This document shows, piece after piece, positions 1 through 8,091 of a stretch of 64,000 nt of DNA. A program made the translations under genes and the position numbers. The notes beneath the pieces are model-generated. The model made no database searches, was not told the DNA's origin, and saw only the letters and a list, made by a program, of their open reading frames with translations. This DNA comes from Caldicellulosiruptor acetigenus (lineage in GTDB: Bacteria; Bacillota; Thermoanaerobacteria; Caldicellulosiruptorales; Caldicellulosiruptoraceae): positions 523,501 through 587,500 of the forward strand of contig NZ_CP113866.1 in assembly GCF_026914305.1 (NCBI RefSeq), written 5' to 3'. Position 1 is the stretch's first letter. Each line of letters begins with the position of its first letter.

Positions 1-504
1 ATTGAGATACATCCCGGTGCCAAGATTGGTCGAAGGGTATTTATAGACCATGGCATGGGTGTTGTCATTGGTGAGACAGCTGAGATTGGCGACAATGTTT
101 TGATTTACCAGGGCGTGACGTTGGGCGGCACAGGAAAAGAAAAAGGTAAGCGCCACCCTACAATTGGAAACAACGTCTTAATTGGTGCTGGTGCAAAGGT
201 TTTAGGACCGTTCAAGGTAGGAGACAATACAAAAATTGGTGCAAATGCAGTTGTTCTTCGAGAGGTTGAAGAGAACTCAACTGTTGTTGGTGTGCCGGGA
301 AGGGTTGTAAGAAAAGAGAAAAAGGAAAAGCCGACTGTTGAAGAACAGCTTGACCAGGTGAGATTTCCTGACCCCATTGCAATGCAGATTTGCAGGCTTG
401 AAGCCAAGATAGAGGCTTTGGAGAAAAAACTTGCCGAGTACGAAAGGAGATTAAAAGAGTATGAAGCTTTACAACACTCTAAGTCAGACCAAGGAGGAGT
501 TTGA
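1..504 (+). CDS. cysE: serine O-acetyltransferase, C-terminal part (5' end outside window)
   Basis: Catalyses L-serine + acetyl-CoA to O-acetylserine, the first step of cysteine synthesis in the cytosol. The frame is open from base 1 ([20 protein letters not shown]), so the N-terminus lies upstream of the window. The visible part is a left-handed beta-helix of hexapeptide repeats with family motifs: [17 protein letters not shown], the acetyl-CoA-binding [15 protein letters not shown] stretch and GAGAKVLGP. The C-terminal 60 residues are a charged helix/coiled coil ([18 protein letters not shown]). The last 44 bases overlap cysS, so the two are translationally coupled; pairing cysteine synthesis with cysteine charging is a common Firmicute arrangement. 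Confidence 0.93.
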   Translation: MEIHPGAKIGRRVFIDHGMGVVIGETAEIGDNVLIYQGVTLGGTGKEKGKRHPTIGNNVLIGAGAKVLGPFKVGDNTKIGANAVVLREVEENSTVVGVPGRVVRKEKKEKPTVEEQLDQVRFPDPIAMQICRLEAKIEALEKKLAEYERRLKEYEALQHSKSDQGGV

Positions 505-1858
505 ACCTCTTGAGAAAAACAAAGTAAAGATGTATGTTTGCGGTCCAACTGTTTATGATTTTATCCACATCGGCAATGCAAGACCTTTGATTGTGTTTGA
601 CACTTTGAGACGATATTTTGAGTACAAAGGATACGAGGTCATATATATTCAAAACTTTACAGATGTAGAAGATAAGATGATAAACAGGGCAAACAAAGAG
701 GGTATAACCGTCTTTGAGCTTGCAAAGAGGTTTATTGAAGAGTATTACAAAGATGCAGACAGATTAAATGTCAAGCGAGCAACCAAAAATCCCAGGGCAA
801 CAGAAGAGATAGAAGATATGATAGCCCTGATACAAAGGCTGATTGACAAAGGCTATGCATATGTTGTTGATGGTGATGTGTATTTTAGAACAAGAAAGTT
901 TGCTGAGTATGGAAAGCTTTCTCACAAGAACATTGAAGAGCTGATGGCTGGTGCGCGCGTTGACCCGAATGAAAAGAAAGAAGACCTGCTTGATTTTGCC
1001 CTGTGGAAGGCTAAAAAAGAAGGTGAGCCGGCATGGAGTTCACCTTGGGGTGAGGGTCGACCTGGCTGGCACATAGAGTGCTCTGTTATGGCAATGAAAT
1101 ACCTTGGCGAGACCATTGACATTCATGCAGGCGGGCAGGACTTGATCTTTCCTCACCATGAAAATGAGATTGCCCAGAGCGAGGCTGCAACAGGAAAACC
1201 TTTTGCGCGTTTTTGGCTTCACAATGGGTATGTGAGTATAAACAATGAGAAGATGTCAAAGTCGCTTGGGAATTTCTTTACTGTGCGTGAAATCATAGAA
1301 AAGTACCATCCAGAGGCTCTGAGACTTTTCATGCTTCAGGCTCACTATAGAAAGCCTCTTAATTTCAGTATAGATCTTATTGAACAGGCAGAGGTGGCAC
1401 TCAAAAGAATTTATACCTGTTATGAAAACCTTGAGTTTTTGATTCAAAATGCAGCCTCTTCATCTGAAAATGATGATAAGCTAAAAGCTGCAATTGAAGA
1501 TCTAAAAGCAAAATTTATAGAGGCAATGGAAGATGACCTCAACACTGCCGAGGCAACAGGGTATTTGTTTGAAATGGTAAGAGAAATCAATACACATGCT
1601 AATTCTTGCTCAAAAGAAACTTTAACTTTTGTAAAAGATACATTGAAAGAACTTTGCAGTATACTGGGAATCTTGGAGCAGTATGGCGCAAAAGAAGAGG
1701 CTATTCCACAGGAAATTTTAGAGCTGGTTGAAAAAAGAAACCAGGCACGAAAGGCGAAAAACTTTGCCGAGGCAGATAGAATAAGAGATGAGCTCAAAAG
1801 CTTGGGCTATATCGTTCTTGACACCCCTCAGGGGACAAAGATTGAGAGGATAAAATAA
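461..1858 (+). CDS. cysS: cysteinyl-tRNA synthetase
   Basis: Class I aminoacyl-tRNA synthetase of 465 residues, the usual length, charging tRNA-Cys in the cytosol. The HIGH-type signature is HIGNARP (residues about 36-42) and the KMSKS loop is intact (about 265-269). Family zinc ligands are visible: Cys27 (YVCGPTVYD), the Cys in GWHIECSVM, and the His/Glu of [12 protein letters not shown]. The C-terminal DALR-type helical anticodon-binding domain is complete. The ATG lies inside the end of cysE, preceded by a GGAG-type sequence within that gene. Followed at once by a terminator. Confidence 0.97.
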   Translation: MKLYNTLSQTKEEFEPLEKNKVKMYVCGPTVYDFIHIGNARPLIVFDTLRRYFEYKGYEVIYIQNFTDVEDKMINRANKEGITVFELAKRFIEEYYKDADRLNVKRATKNPRATEEIEDMIALIQRLIDKGYAYVVDGDVYFRTRKFAEYGKLSHKNIEELMAGARVDPNEKKEDLLDFALWKAKKEGEPAWSSPWGEGRPGWHIECSVMAMKYLGETIDIHAGGQDLIFPHHENEIAQSEAATGKPFARFWLHNGYVSINNEKMSKSLGNFFTVREIIEKYHPEALRLFMLQAHYRKPLNFSIDLIEQAEVALKRIYTCYENLEFLIQNAASSSENDDKLKAAIEDLKAKFIEAMEDDLNTAEATGYLFEMVREINTHANSCSKETLTFVKDTLKELCSILGILEQYGAKEEAIPQEILELVEKRNQARKAKNFAEADRIRDELKSLGYIVLDTPQGTKIERIK

Positions 1859-1859
1859 A

Positions 1860-1884
1860 GCCGGGCAAAAAGCCCGGTTTTTTT
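1860..1884. terminator. bidirectional rho-independent terminator after cysS
   Basis: The stem GCCGGGC/GCCCGG with an AAAAA loop is followed by seven T on the + strand. It separates cysS from the convergent ABC permease gene, whose stop codon touches the T-tract. Confidence 0.9.
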
Positions 1885-3892
1885 ATAAATCTTTTAGAAT
1901 CCCTACTTGAAGAACATTCTGCGATTTTCCGAAAAATATAATGTAATATATCTCCTTTTTTGAAGTCATATAACTTCCAAAATGATATGGATTTTCACAC
2001 ATGCGCAGATATTTGTCTATCAAGGCTTTATCTTTTATCTTTTCCCCGTCTTTAATTTTCCCCAGATTTATATCACTCATCAGTGTATTTTTCAGCTTAT
2101 CTGGGTTGTTTGACTTTCCTATGATAGCATAACTTATCTCATCTGGCATGATGCGAGCAAATCTAATGTATCCTTTTTTAGTCAACCACTTTTCTAACTT
2201 TGTAAAGCTTTTTTCAAATGGAACTGATAAATGAGAGAAAGGAATTTTACCAGTGTAAACTACATTTTTAAGAACGATGTCCATGTATCCCCACGGGTCT
2301 TTTGTATTGTTTATCATCTCCTCAAATTTCTTATTGTATATCTCTTCTTTTAAAACCTCTAATAGTTCAGGTATGTCAGAAGATTTAACAAAAGCCTTCG
2401 AAGAATTATCTGGTGTTGAAGAATAGTTGCCGTATTTGCTCAATGACACTGATTTAACATTTGTAGGAGATATTTTAAAAATACCGTAAAGTTTGTATTT
2501 GAAAGTACGATTTTCATAAAGAGGTTTTAAATAATGAGAAAGCTTTTGAATATCAACATCGTATATTCTTTGTATCTTTTTCCCATTTTTCAAATTATAA
2601 CTTATATAAAGGGTAGTTTTGTATTGAAGATTTGAATCTTTTTCATTTGTGATTTCTTGTTTTTGTTTAATAATCTGCCTGTGAAGGTTTACAACCATTT
2701 TTACTATTTCAGGATTTTCAAAAGTACTTATATCCTCAGAATAATTTCCTATAAAAAAGTAGTCTTTAAACACAACACTTTTTATTTCTCTTTCCTGCGG
2801 GACATACTTTTCAAATCCGAACAGGTCCAGTTTTATAATCCCTATTGCTAAGAACAGAAATATTACAAAATAGCCATATCTTAAAAGGGATTTATTAAAA
2901 ACATTGATTTTTTTGTTCAAAATCATTTCAGCAATTAAAAAGCATACAAAAGAAGCAATCAAATATCCTGATATTGCCAAGCTGTAAGATTTTCCATGTT
3001 CAATGTAAGGGAAATAAAGTCCTATCAAAAGTGCGCCACAAAGGGCAGCACCATATCTGAAGATGTGTTTGAAAAACTCAAATACTATGGATTGCCCAGC
3101 ACTTTCGATTTTACGAAAATTGTATAATATGCTACCGAGGACAATCAAAAAAATGGCAATACTAAAGAAGCCGGTATATTCCATAGGCTTTAGTGGAGAA
3201 GATGGTGGTACAGGTGTAAACATTCTTAAAAGAGGATTTATTCTTTCAATAACAGCACTGCTTGGTGAGGGATAATAGCCATATAACCAGTTTTTGAGAT
3301 TTGAAATGAAGGTATAGTATAAAAATGATGGCAGCATTAGTACAACAAAGCTCAAGAAAATTTGGACAAATGGTATGCCCGTAATAATTGCGCAACACGT
3401 TGCAATTGAAAAAAATAAACTTGAGACAGCAGTTATATTTAAGCCCCAGAAGAATATCTCTTTTAACTGTATTTCAAATTTATCTGCCAAGTTTAATTTC
3501 AGGATTAATAAAATTACTGTGTTGAGTATAATGGGAAGTAAAAGTAATAAAAAAGAAGCTAAAGTGTTGGAGATATAAAGTGCTATTCGCTTTGGAGGAA
3601 GACTATGAAGCTGGTCTGCGGCATCTTTTGAATGTAGATAATTAAATACAAATGCACTAAGAGCAAAACAGGTAAGTAAACTTACAAAAATACAGTATCC
3701 TTGATTGTTTGTTAAAATAGATTTGGAAACTATATGGCTATCAGGGTACTTTGAGATTAAAGGCAAATCAAACAGAATAATTGAAAAAGGAATAACTGAT
3801 AAAGCCAAAAAATATATTACTCCTATGAACCAAAACCTTTTAAGAGTCACAAAAAAGAATCTTTTATTAATCCAAGATTTGGACAAGCTCAT
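1883..3892 (-). CDS. ABC-2-type exporter membrane subunit, 669 aa
   Basis: Large membrane protein with an N-terminal set of about six hydrophobic helices, a further pair of helices near residues 270-350, and then a soluble, extracytoplasmic-looking domain of about 300 residues that I do not recognise. The N-terminal segment HSLPPKRIALYISN resembles the cytoplasmic loop of YtrC/D-like ABC-2 permeases. It overlaps the ATPase gene upstream by 26 bp, so the two form one transporter, third gene of a GntR-ATPase-permease operon. ATG start with the SD GGAGGG about 8 nt upstream. Related YtrABCDEF systems of Bacillus respond to cell-wall antibiotics; the substrate here cannot be read from the sequence. 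Confidence 0.75.
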   Translation of the reverse strand: MSLSKSWINKRFFFVTLKRFWFIGVIYFLALSVIPFSIILFDLPLISKYPDSHIVSKSILTNNQGYCIFVSLLTCFALSAFVFNYLHSKDAADQLHSLPPKRIALYISNTLASFLLLLLPIILNTVILLILKLNLADKFEIQLKEIFFWGLNITAVSSLFFSIATCCAIITGIPFVQIFLSFVVLMLPSFLYYTFISNLKNWLYGYYPSPSSAVIERINPLLRMFTPVPPSSPLKPMEYTGFFSIAIFLIVLGSILYNFRKIESAGQSIVFEFFKHIFRYGAALCGALLIGLYFPYIEHGKSYSLAISGYLIASFVCFLIAEMILNKKINVFNKSLLRYGYFVIFLFLAIGIIKLDLFGFEKYVPQEREIKSVVFKDYFFIGNYSEDISTFENPEIVKMVVNLHRQIIKQKQEITNEKDSNLQYKTTLYISYNLKNGKKIQRIYDVDIQKLSHYLKPLYENRTFKYKLYGIFKISPTNVKSVSLSKYGNYSSTPDNSSKAFVKSSDIPELLEVLKEEIYNKKFEEMINNTKDPWGYMDIVLKNVVYTGKIPFSHLSVPFEKSFTKLEKWLTKKGYIRFARIMPDEISYAIIGKSNNPDKLKNTLMSDINLGKIKDGEKIKDKALIDKYLRMCENPYHFGSYMTSKKEIYYIIFFGKSQNVLQVGILKDL

Positions 3893-4766
3893 CTTTCAAC
3901 CCTCCCATTTCGTAGATAAATATTTCCTCAAGCGAAAGGGGCAGAATATCAAGTACCACCGGTTCAAATCCTTTTAATGTATCTAAGATTTCTTCTCTGT
4001 TGCCCTTTGCAATAATTACCTCAATATTACCTTTTTTAGAGTAAGAGATTACCTTGAATCTACTCAAACTTTCAGGTAGAAAATTCTTTTTGAACACAGC
4101 TTGAATTTTGCAAGTATCCGATTTCAACTCTTCTATATTGCTGCAAAGCACCACTTTTCCTTCATGAAGAATTGCAATAGTGTCGCAGAAATCTTCAAGT
4201 TCTCTTAAATTGTGAGATGATATAATTACTGTTGTACTTCTATCTGCAACATCTTCTATTAAAAGCTTTTTTACACTCTGCCTTATAACAGGGTCAAGAC
4301 CATCAAAAGGCTCATCCAGCACAAGCACCTCTGGACGTGATGAGAGGGCAAAAAGAACTGCACATTGTTTTTGCATACCTTTTGAGAATTTTGAGATTCT
4401 TTTTTTCAGTGGAAGATTAAAAATCTTCAAAAGATTTTCAAAGTAGCGGCTGTCCCAGCTATTATAAATTCCTTTATAAAAATTTGCCATATCATAAATT
4501 GAAAAGCTTCCAAAAAAGTAGGGATTGTCTGGTACAAAAAATATTTTTGACTTTGCAAGCGGATTTTCAAAGACAGGTTCACCATCACAGAAAACAGAAC
4601 CACTATCTGGTTTGTACACCCCTGTCAGAATTTTTAACAAGGTAGTTTTGCCAGCACCGTTTCTTCCAACAGTCCCAAAGATGGAACCTTTTTGAATATT
4701 TAAAGTTACCTCTTTCAATGCTATGACATCATCAAATCTTTTTGAAATGCTTTCTACTTTTATCAA
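3867..4766 (-). CDS. ABC transporter ATP-binding protein (YtrB/BcrA type)
   Basis: Cytosolic ATPase of 299 residues. The Walker A is GRNGAGKTT, the signature is FSKGMQKQ in place of the usual LSGGQ (a variation seen in BcrA/YtrB-type exporters), the Walker B is VLVLDEPFDGLDP and the switch His is in IISSHNL. The last 80 residues form the accessory C-terminal domain common in drug/antibiotic exporters. The start is TTG, 8 nt after the SD AGGAGG, sharing bases with the stop codon of the GntR gene, so it is translationally coupled to the regulator. Confidence 0.92.
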   Translation of the reverse strand: MIKVESISKRFDDVIALKEVTLNIQKGSIFGTVGRNGAGKTTLLKILTGVYKPDSGSVFCDGEPVFENPLAKSKIFFVPDNPYFFGSFSIYDMANFYKGIYNSWDSRYFENLLKIFNLPLKKRISKFSKGMQKQCAVLFALSSRPEVLVLDEPFDGLDPVIRQSVKKLLIEDVADRSTTVIISSHNLRELEDFCDTIAILHEGKVVLCSNIEELKSDTCKIQAVFKKNFLPESLSRFKVISYSKKGNIEVIIAKGNREEILDTLKGFEPVVLDILPLSLEEIFIYEMGGLKDELVQILD

Positions 4767-5149
4767 GATTTATCGCCTCCTTTTAACTCTTTTTCAGTTT
4801 CCTCAATAAGTTTGATAAGTTTATCCTTCGAAATTCCAATGAAAAATGCATCAGAAACAATTTTTTTAAACTCAGATTTTATCTTTTCTTCCTTTTCAGC
4901 CTTTATCTTTGATTTTACAGGGGCAACAAAGTTGCCCTTGCCAGGGATTGAGTAAATATAACCTTCTCTTTCAAGCTCTTGATATGCTTTTTGGATTGTA
5001 TTTGGATTGATGGTGAGTTCTTTTGAAAGAGACCTCACAGATGGCAACTGTTCATTTTCTTTCAAAACCTCCTTTAAGATTAGCTCTTTTATCCTCTCCA
5101 CAAGCTGTTTGTAGATGGGTACTCTGCTCTTCCAATCAATCTCAAACAT
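4763..5149 (-). CDS. GntR-family (YtrA subfamily) transcriptional repressor
   Basis: 128 residues: an N-terminal winged helix (FEIDWKSRVPIYKQLVERIK, ELTINPNTIQKAYQELEREGYI) and a very short helical C-terminal tail, the diagnostic architecture of the YtrA subfamily, whose members act as autorepressors of ABC exporter operons. First gene of the operon with the ATPase and permease. A strong promoter and an inverted repeat directly upstream fit autoregulation relieved by an unknown ligand, possibly a cell-envelope antibiotic (inference from the subfamily). Confidence 0.92.
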   Translation of the reverse strand: MFEIDWKSRVPIYKQLVERIKELILKEVLKENEQLPSVRSLSKELTINPNTIQKAYQELEREGYIYSIPGKGNFVAPVKSKIKAEKEEKIKSEFKKIVSDAFFIGISKDKLIKLIEETEKELKGGDKS

Positions 5150-5171
5150 TCATTTCACCACTTTTCTGTAT

Positions 5172-5230
5172 TAACTGTACTATGAGTATTAATACAGTTA
5201 TATTATAAATGATTTTTTGCAATCTGTAAA
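5172..5230 (-). promoter_or_regulatory. promoter and inverted-repeat operator of the GntR/ABC operon
   Basis: On the - strand TTTACA (-35, bases 5230-5225) is separated by exactly 17 nt from a perfect TATAAT (5207-5202). Immediately downstream lies a perfect inverted repeat TAACTGTA/TACAGTTA (5172-5179 and 5193-5200, 13-bp spacer), ending 23 bp before the GntR start codon. The position at the start of the transcript fits repression by the encoded GntR protein. Confidence 0.75.
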
Positions 5231-5361
5231 GTTGTTTGTTAAAAAGTTTTTAAAAATATTGAGATTTGATATTTGATTTGATAAATTAGAAGAGAAAGAA
5301 TTCCAAAATAAAGTTTAGAAAAAATATAGCCGTTTAAGGTCGAAAAAGGAGTTTTAAGAAG

Positions 5362-5868
5362 ATGCTAAGATATCTCTACATAGCCTTTTGTTCTGTATCA
5401 GTATATTTTTTTATTGTCCTTGCTATTAGGCTGTTTGGCAAAAAAGATGTTTCGCAGCTCTCAATTAGCGATTTAGTTTTTGTTCTGCTTCTTAGCAATT
5501 CTGTGCAAAATGCCATGGTGGGAGCAGATTCAAGCCTGGCAGGCGGGCTTGTTGCTGCAACCTCCTTGTTTGTTGCAAACTACATTATTAAGCTCATTGT
5601 GTACAGGTTTCCCAAGATAGAACGTTTGATTGAGGGAGAGCCTCTATTATTGGTCTATAAAGGAAAAATCAATGAAAAAAATTTAGCTAAAGCAAAAATT
5701 ACAAAAGACGAACTACTTGAAGCGGTAAGAGAACATGGCGTTGCTTCGCTTGACGATGTTGAGCTTGCCGTTTTTGAAATGGATGGTAATATAAGCATCA
5801 TCTCTGAAAGAGCTGAAAATGAGTATGTTAAAAAGAAAATACCAGTGAGAATGAAAAGGAGAGAATAA
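5362..5868 (+). CDS. DUF421 (YetF-type) membrane protein
   Basis: 168 residues with two to three N-terminal membrane helices (residues about 3-25, 40-60, 62-82) and a small cytosolic C-terminal domain. Family signatures are RLFGKKDVSQLSISDLVFVLLLSN and the GEPLLLVYKGKI stretch starting the soluble domain; it is shorter than the usual 210-230 residues because the tail is trimmed. Function unknown; Bacillus homologues (YetF, YdfS, YrbG) are linked to spore membranes. SD AAAAGGAG sits 9 nt before the ATG. Single-gene unit, convergent with the next gene. Confidence 0.85.
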   Translation: MLRYLYIAFCSVSVYFFIVLAIRLFGKKDVSQLSISDLVFVLLLSNSVQNAMVGADSSLAGGLVAATSLFVANYIIKLIVYRFPKIERLIEGEPLLLVYKGKINEKNLAKAKITKDELLEAVREHGVASLDDVELAVFEMDGNISIISERAENEYVKKKIPVRMKRRE

Positions 5869-5888
5869 GATATATGCTTATTCTCTCC
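5858..5888. terminator. hairpin between convergent genes
   Basis: A perfect 12-bp stem, GGAGAGAATAAG and its complement, with a 7-nt loop spans the 3' ends of both convergent genes. Only a short T-run (TTTT) follows it on the - strand and none on the +, so termination is plausible rather than certain. Confidence 0.5.
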
Positions 5889-6234
5889 ACGGCTGCTTTT
5901 CGAAAGAAATGTAGTTTTTTTCATCAACATCAAGTAAATACACATATGTCCACGCCTTTATGACTTTATTATCATTCAAAATGACATCTACCTCTTGCCG
6001 CCTGTAAAGCTCACCTTCATCTTCAAAGTCGTCTATTTCCTTAATTAGAGTCTCATCAACCTCATATACCTCTCCTGCTACTTTTGAGCCCTCTTTTGGC
6101 ACTATTGCAGGGTACCAGCTGACTTTGTAGAGTCCATAGCCTTCTAAAACCGCTTTTCCAATGAATTTACAGCCATTTAGCAGATAATTATTACTGTTAT
6201 GTGAAAGAAGAGAGCCGTATACAAAAAGGTACAT
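5878..6234 (-). CDS. gamma-glutamylcyclotransferase-like (AIG2/GGCT fold) protein
   Basis: 118-residue cytosolic protein. The N-terminal LFVYGSLL is the substrate-binding YGSL motif of the GGCT fold; VAGEVYEVDETLIKEIDDFEDEG supplies the conserved acidic stretch including the catalytic-type Glu, followed by YRRQEV. Family members release 5-oxoproline from gamma-glutamyl amines or peptides, but many bacterial ones are uncharacterised and the true substrate is unknown here. SD-like GGGGG lies about 12 nt before the ATG. Monocistronic between two convergent or tandem neighbours. Confidence 0.8.
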   Translation of the reverse strand: MYLFVYGSLLSHNSNNYLLNGCKFIGKAVLEGYGLYKVSWYPAIVPKEGSKVAGEVYEVDETLIKEIDDFEDEGELYRRQEVDVILNDNKVIKAWTYVYLLDVDEKNYISFEKQPWRE

Positions 6235-6289
6235 TTTTGTGTACTACCCCCAAATCTTCTTTGTTAAGATTTTTTGTATTTTAAAGAAA

Positions 6290-6676
6290 CTACTCTTCTT
6301 GCAGATTGCACATCTCTTCATTGCATAAATTGTACTTTATTTTATACCCAAAATAATCATACTTGTCAGCCCAGTCGCACATCATATCCAAAATTGGCAA
6401 GACTTCCTTTCCTTTTTCAGTAAGGCTATACTCTACTTTCACAGGAACTTCAGGGTACACTTTTCTTACCACAAGTCCATGTTCTTCAAGTTCACGAAGT
6501 TGCTTTGTTAAAATTCTGTGAGTGATGTCGGGAATTAGATGCTGAAGCTGAGCAAAACGCAGAGTTCCATATTCTCCCAAATACCATATAATTAGAGGTT
6601 TCCACTTTCCACCTATAACTTCAAAAGCAACTTCTATTTCGCACGTTGCTTCTTTAGCTTTCTGTTTTTGAGTCAT
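6290..6676 (-). CDS. HxlR-family transcriptional regulator
   Basis: Winged-helix regulator (IGGKWKPLIIWYLGEYGTLRFAQLQHLIPDITHRILTKQL in outline, then the wing EYSLTEKGKEVLPIL). The single N-terminal Cys12 (ATCEIEVAF) matches the redox-sensing Cys of HxlR proteins such as YodB and HypR of Bacillus, so thiol or electrophile sensing is plausible. The start is taken at ATG 6676 because the SD AAAGGAAG lies about 12 nt upstream; a GTG at 6688 abuts the SD. It is divergent from an iron alcohol dehydrogenase with a perfect operator between them, suggesting it controls that gene and itself. Confidence 0.9.
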   Translation of the reverse strand: MTQKQKAKEATCEIEVAFEVIGGKWKPLIIWYLGEYGTLRFAQLQHLIPDITHRILTKQLRELEEHGLVVRKVYPEVPVKVEYSLTEKGKEVLPILDMMCDWADKYDYFGYKIKYNLCNEEMCNLQEE

Positions 6677-6696
6677 ATTCTTTAACACCTTCCTTT

Positions 6697-6714
6697 AGTA
6701 TCAAATATGATACT
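6697..6714. promoter_or_regulatory. candidate HxlR operator
   Basis: Perfect inverted repeat AGTATCA-N4-TGATACT directly upstream of the HxlR gene's SD and within the divergent intergenic region. Size and symmetry match sites bound by HxlR-family dimers. Confidence 0.65.
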
Positions 6715-6735
6715 TCATATCTTAAAAGTGCGCTC

Positions 6736-6763
6736 TTGTAATGGTTTACAAAAATATTATACT
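6736..6763 (+). promoter_or_regulatory. promoter of the iron alcohol dehydrogenase gene
   Basis: TTGTAA, a 16-nt spacer, then TATACT, about 60 nt before the start codon. It lies 22 bp from the HxlR-type inverted repeat, close enough for shared control. Confidence 0.5.
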
Positions 6764-6822
6764 AAATATAAGGAGTTTTGTAATTTCAATTTTAAAATCA
6801 AGATTTAACGGAGGTTAAGAAA

Positions 6823-8010
6823 ATGGAAAACTTGGTTTTCAATTATTTTATACCCACAAAGATTTTATTTGGACCAGGAAGTTTGAATAGGCTCAAAGAT
6901 GAGAATTTGCCAGGCAAAAAGGCTCTGATTGTAATATCTGCTGGAACGTCTATGAAAAAGTATGGATACTTAGACAGGCTCACAGCAATATTAAAAGAAA
7001 AGGGAATTGAGTATATTGTATTTGACAAGATTTTGCCAAATCCTATCAAAAAGCATGTTATGGAAGGGGCAAAATTAGCAAAGGAAGAGAGCTGTGACTT
7101 TGTAATTGGTCTTGGAGGTGGAAGCAGCATCGACTCTGCGAAAAGCATTGCTCTGATGGCAAAACACGATGGTGATTACTGGGACTATATAGTAGGCGGT
7201 ACAGGCAAAGGCAAAGCACCTGTAAACGGCGCACTTCCAATTGTTGCAATAACAACAACAGCTGGAACTGGTACTGAAGCTGACCCATGGACTGTTATCA
7301 CAAATGAAGAGACAAACGAGAAGATAGGTTATGGCAACCAGTACACATTCCCAACTTTATCGATTGTGGACCCAGAGCTTATGCTGAGTGTACCGCCGCA
7401 TCTTACTGCATATCAAGGGTTTGACGCTTTCTTCCATGCAGTTGAAGGGTTTATTGCAAAGATTGCAACTCCAGTCAGTAGCATGTTTGCACTAAAGAGC
7501 GTTGAGCTTATAGCAAAGTACTTGCCGCTTTGCGTAAAAGATGGGACAAATATAGAAGCAAGAACATATGTTGCACTTGCGAACACTTTGGCAGGCTTTG
7601 TTGAGTCGACTTCCAGCTGTACATCAGAGCATTCAATGGAACATGCGCTCTCTGCATTTTACCCAGATTTGCCACACGGTGCCGGGCTTATAATGCTATC
7701 TGAAGCTTATCACACATTCTTTGCATCAAAAGTGCCTCAAAGGTATATCCAGCTTGCAAGAGCAATGGGTGTTGATGTAGATTCTTTGCCAGAGGATGAA
7801 AGACCGTTTGCATTTGTCAAGGCAATGAAAAAGCTTCAGGAAGAGTGCGGTGTTGGAAATTTGAAGATGTCTGACTATGGAATTAAAGAGGATGAGATTG
7901 AAAAGCTTGCTGACAACGCCATAAAAACAATGGGCGGACTTTTTGAGGTTGACCCGTATAAGCTGAGTTTTGAGGAGACAGTAGGAATTATGAGAAAGGC
8001 TTATAAATAA
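6823..8010 (+). CDS. iron-containing alcohol dehydrogenase
   Basis: 395-residue cytosolic group III dehydrogenase, likely reducing an aldehyde or ketone with NAD(P)H. The nucleotide-binding loop is GGGSSIDSAK (residues about 96-105) and GTGTEAD follows. Metal ligands appear in GFDAFFHAVEGF (Asp, His), SEHSMEHAL (His) and DLPHGAG (His), so the site is intact. Similar to butanol-dehydrogenase-like and lactaldehyde-type enzymes; substrate not determinable. SD GGAGG lies 8 nt before the ATG. Its divergent HxlR neighbour suggests induction by reactive aldehydes or quinones (inference). Confidence 0.9.
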   Translation: MENLVFNYFIPTKILFGPGSLNRLKDENLPGKKALIVISAGTSMKKYGYLDRLTAILKEKGIEYIVFDKILPNPIKKHVMEGAKLAKEESCDFVIGLGGGSSIDSAKSIALMAKHDGDYWDYIVGGTGKGKAPVNGALPIVAITTTAGTGTEADPWTVITNEETNEKIGYGNQYTFPTLSIVDPELMLSVPPHLTAYQGFDAFFHAVEGFIAKIATPVSSMFALKSVELIAKYLPLCVKDGTNIEARTYVALANTLAGFVESTSSCTSEHSMEHALSAFYPDLPHGAGLIMLSEAYHTFFASKVPQRYIQLARAMGVDVDSLPEDERPFAFVKAMKKLQEECGVGNLKMSDYGIKEDEIEKLADNAIKTMGGLFEVDPYKLSFEETVGIMRKAYK

Positions 8011-8043
8011 ATGTGGGCAGAAATATGGCAGAAAAAATAAAAA

Positions 8044-8091
8044 GACATAGCCAGCTTGCGCAAAGCAGTTGGCTATGTCCTCTTTTATTAT
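8044..8091. terminator. bidirectional terminator
   Basis: The stem GACATAGCCA/TGGCTATGTC (8044-8053, 8070-8079) with a 16-nt loop is followed by a T-rich tract on the + strand; upstream bases are A-rich, giving a T-run for the - strand gene. Confidence 0.8.

Noticed and set aside
1444-1797. 117-residue ORF antisense to cysS
   Set aside because: It lies wholly inside a conserved gene, is Ser/Phe-rich as expected of an antisense shadow, and has no SD or promoter.
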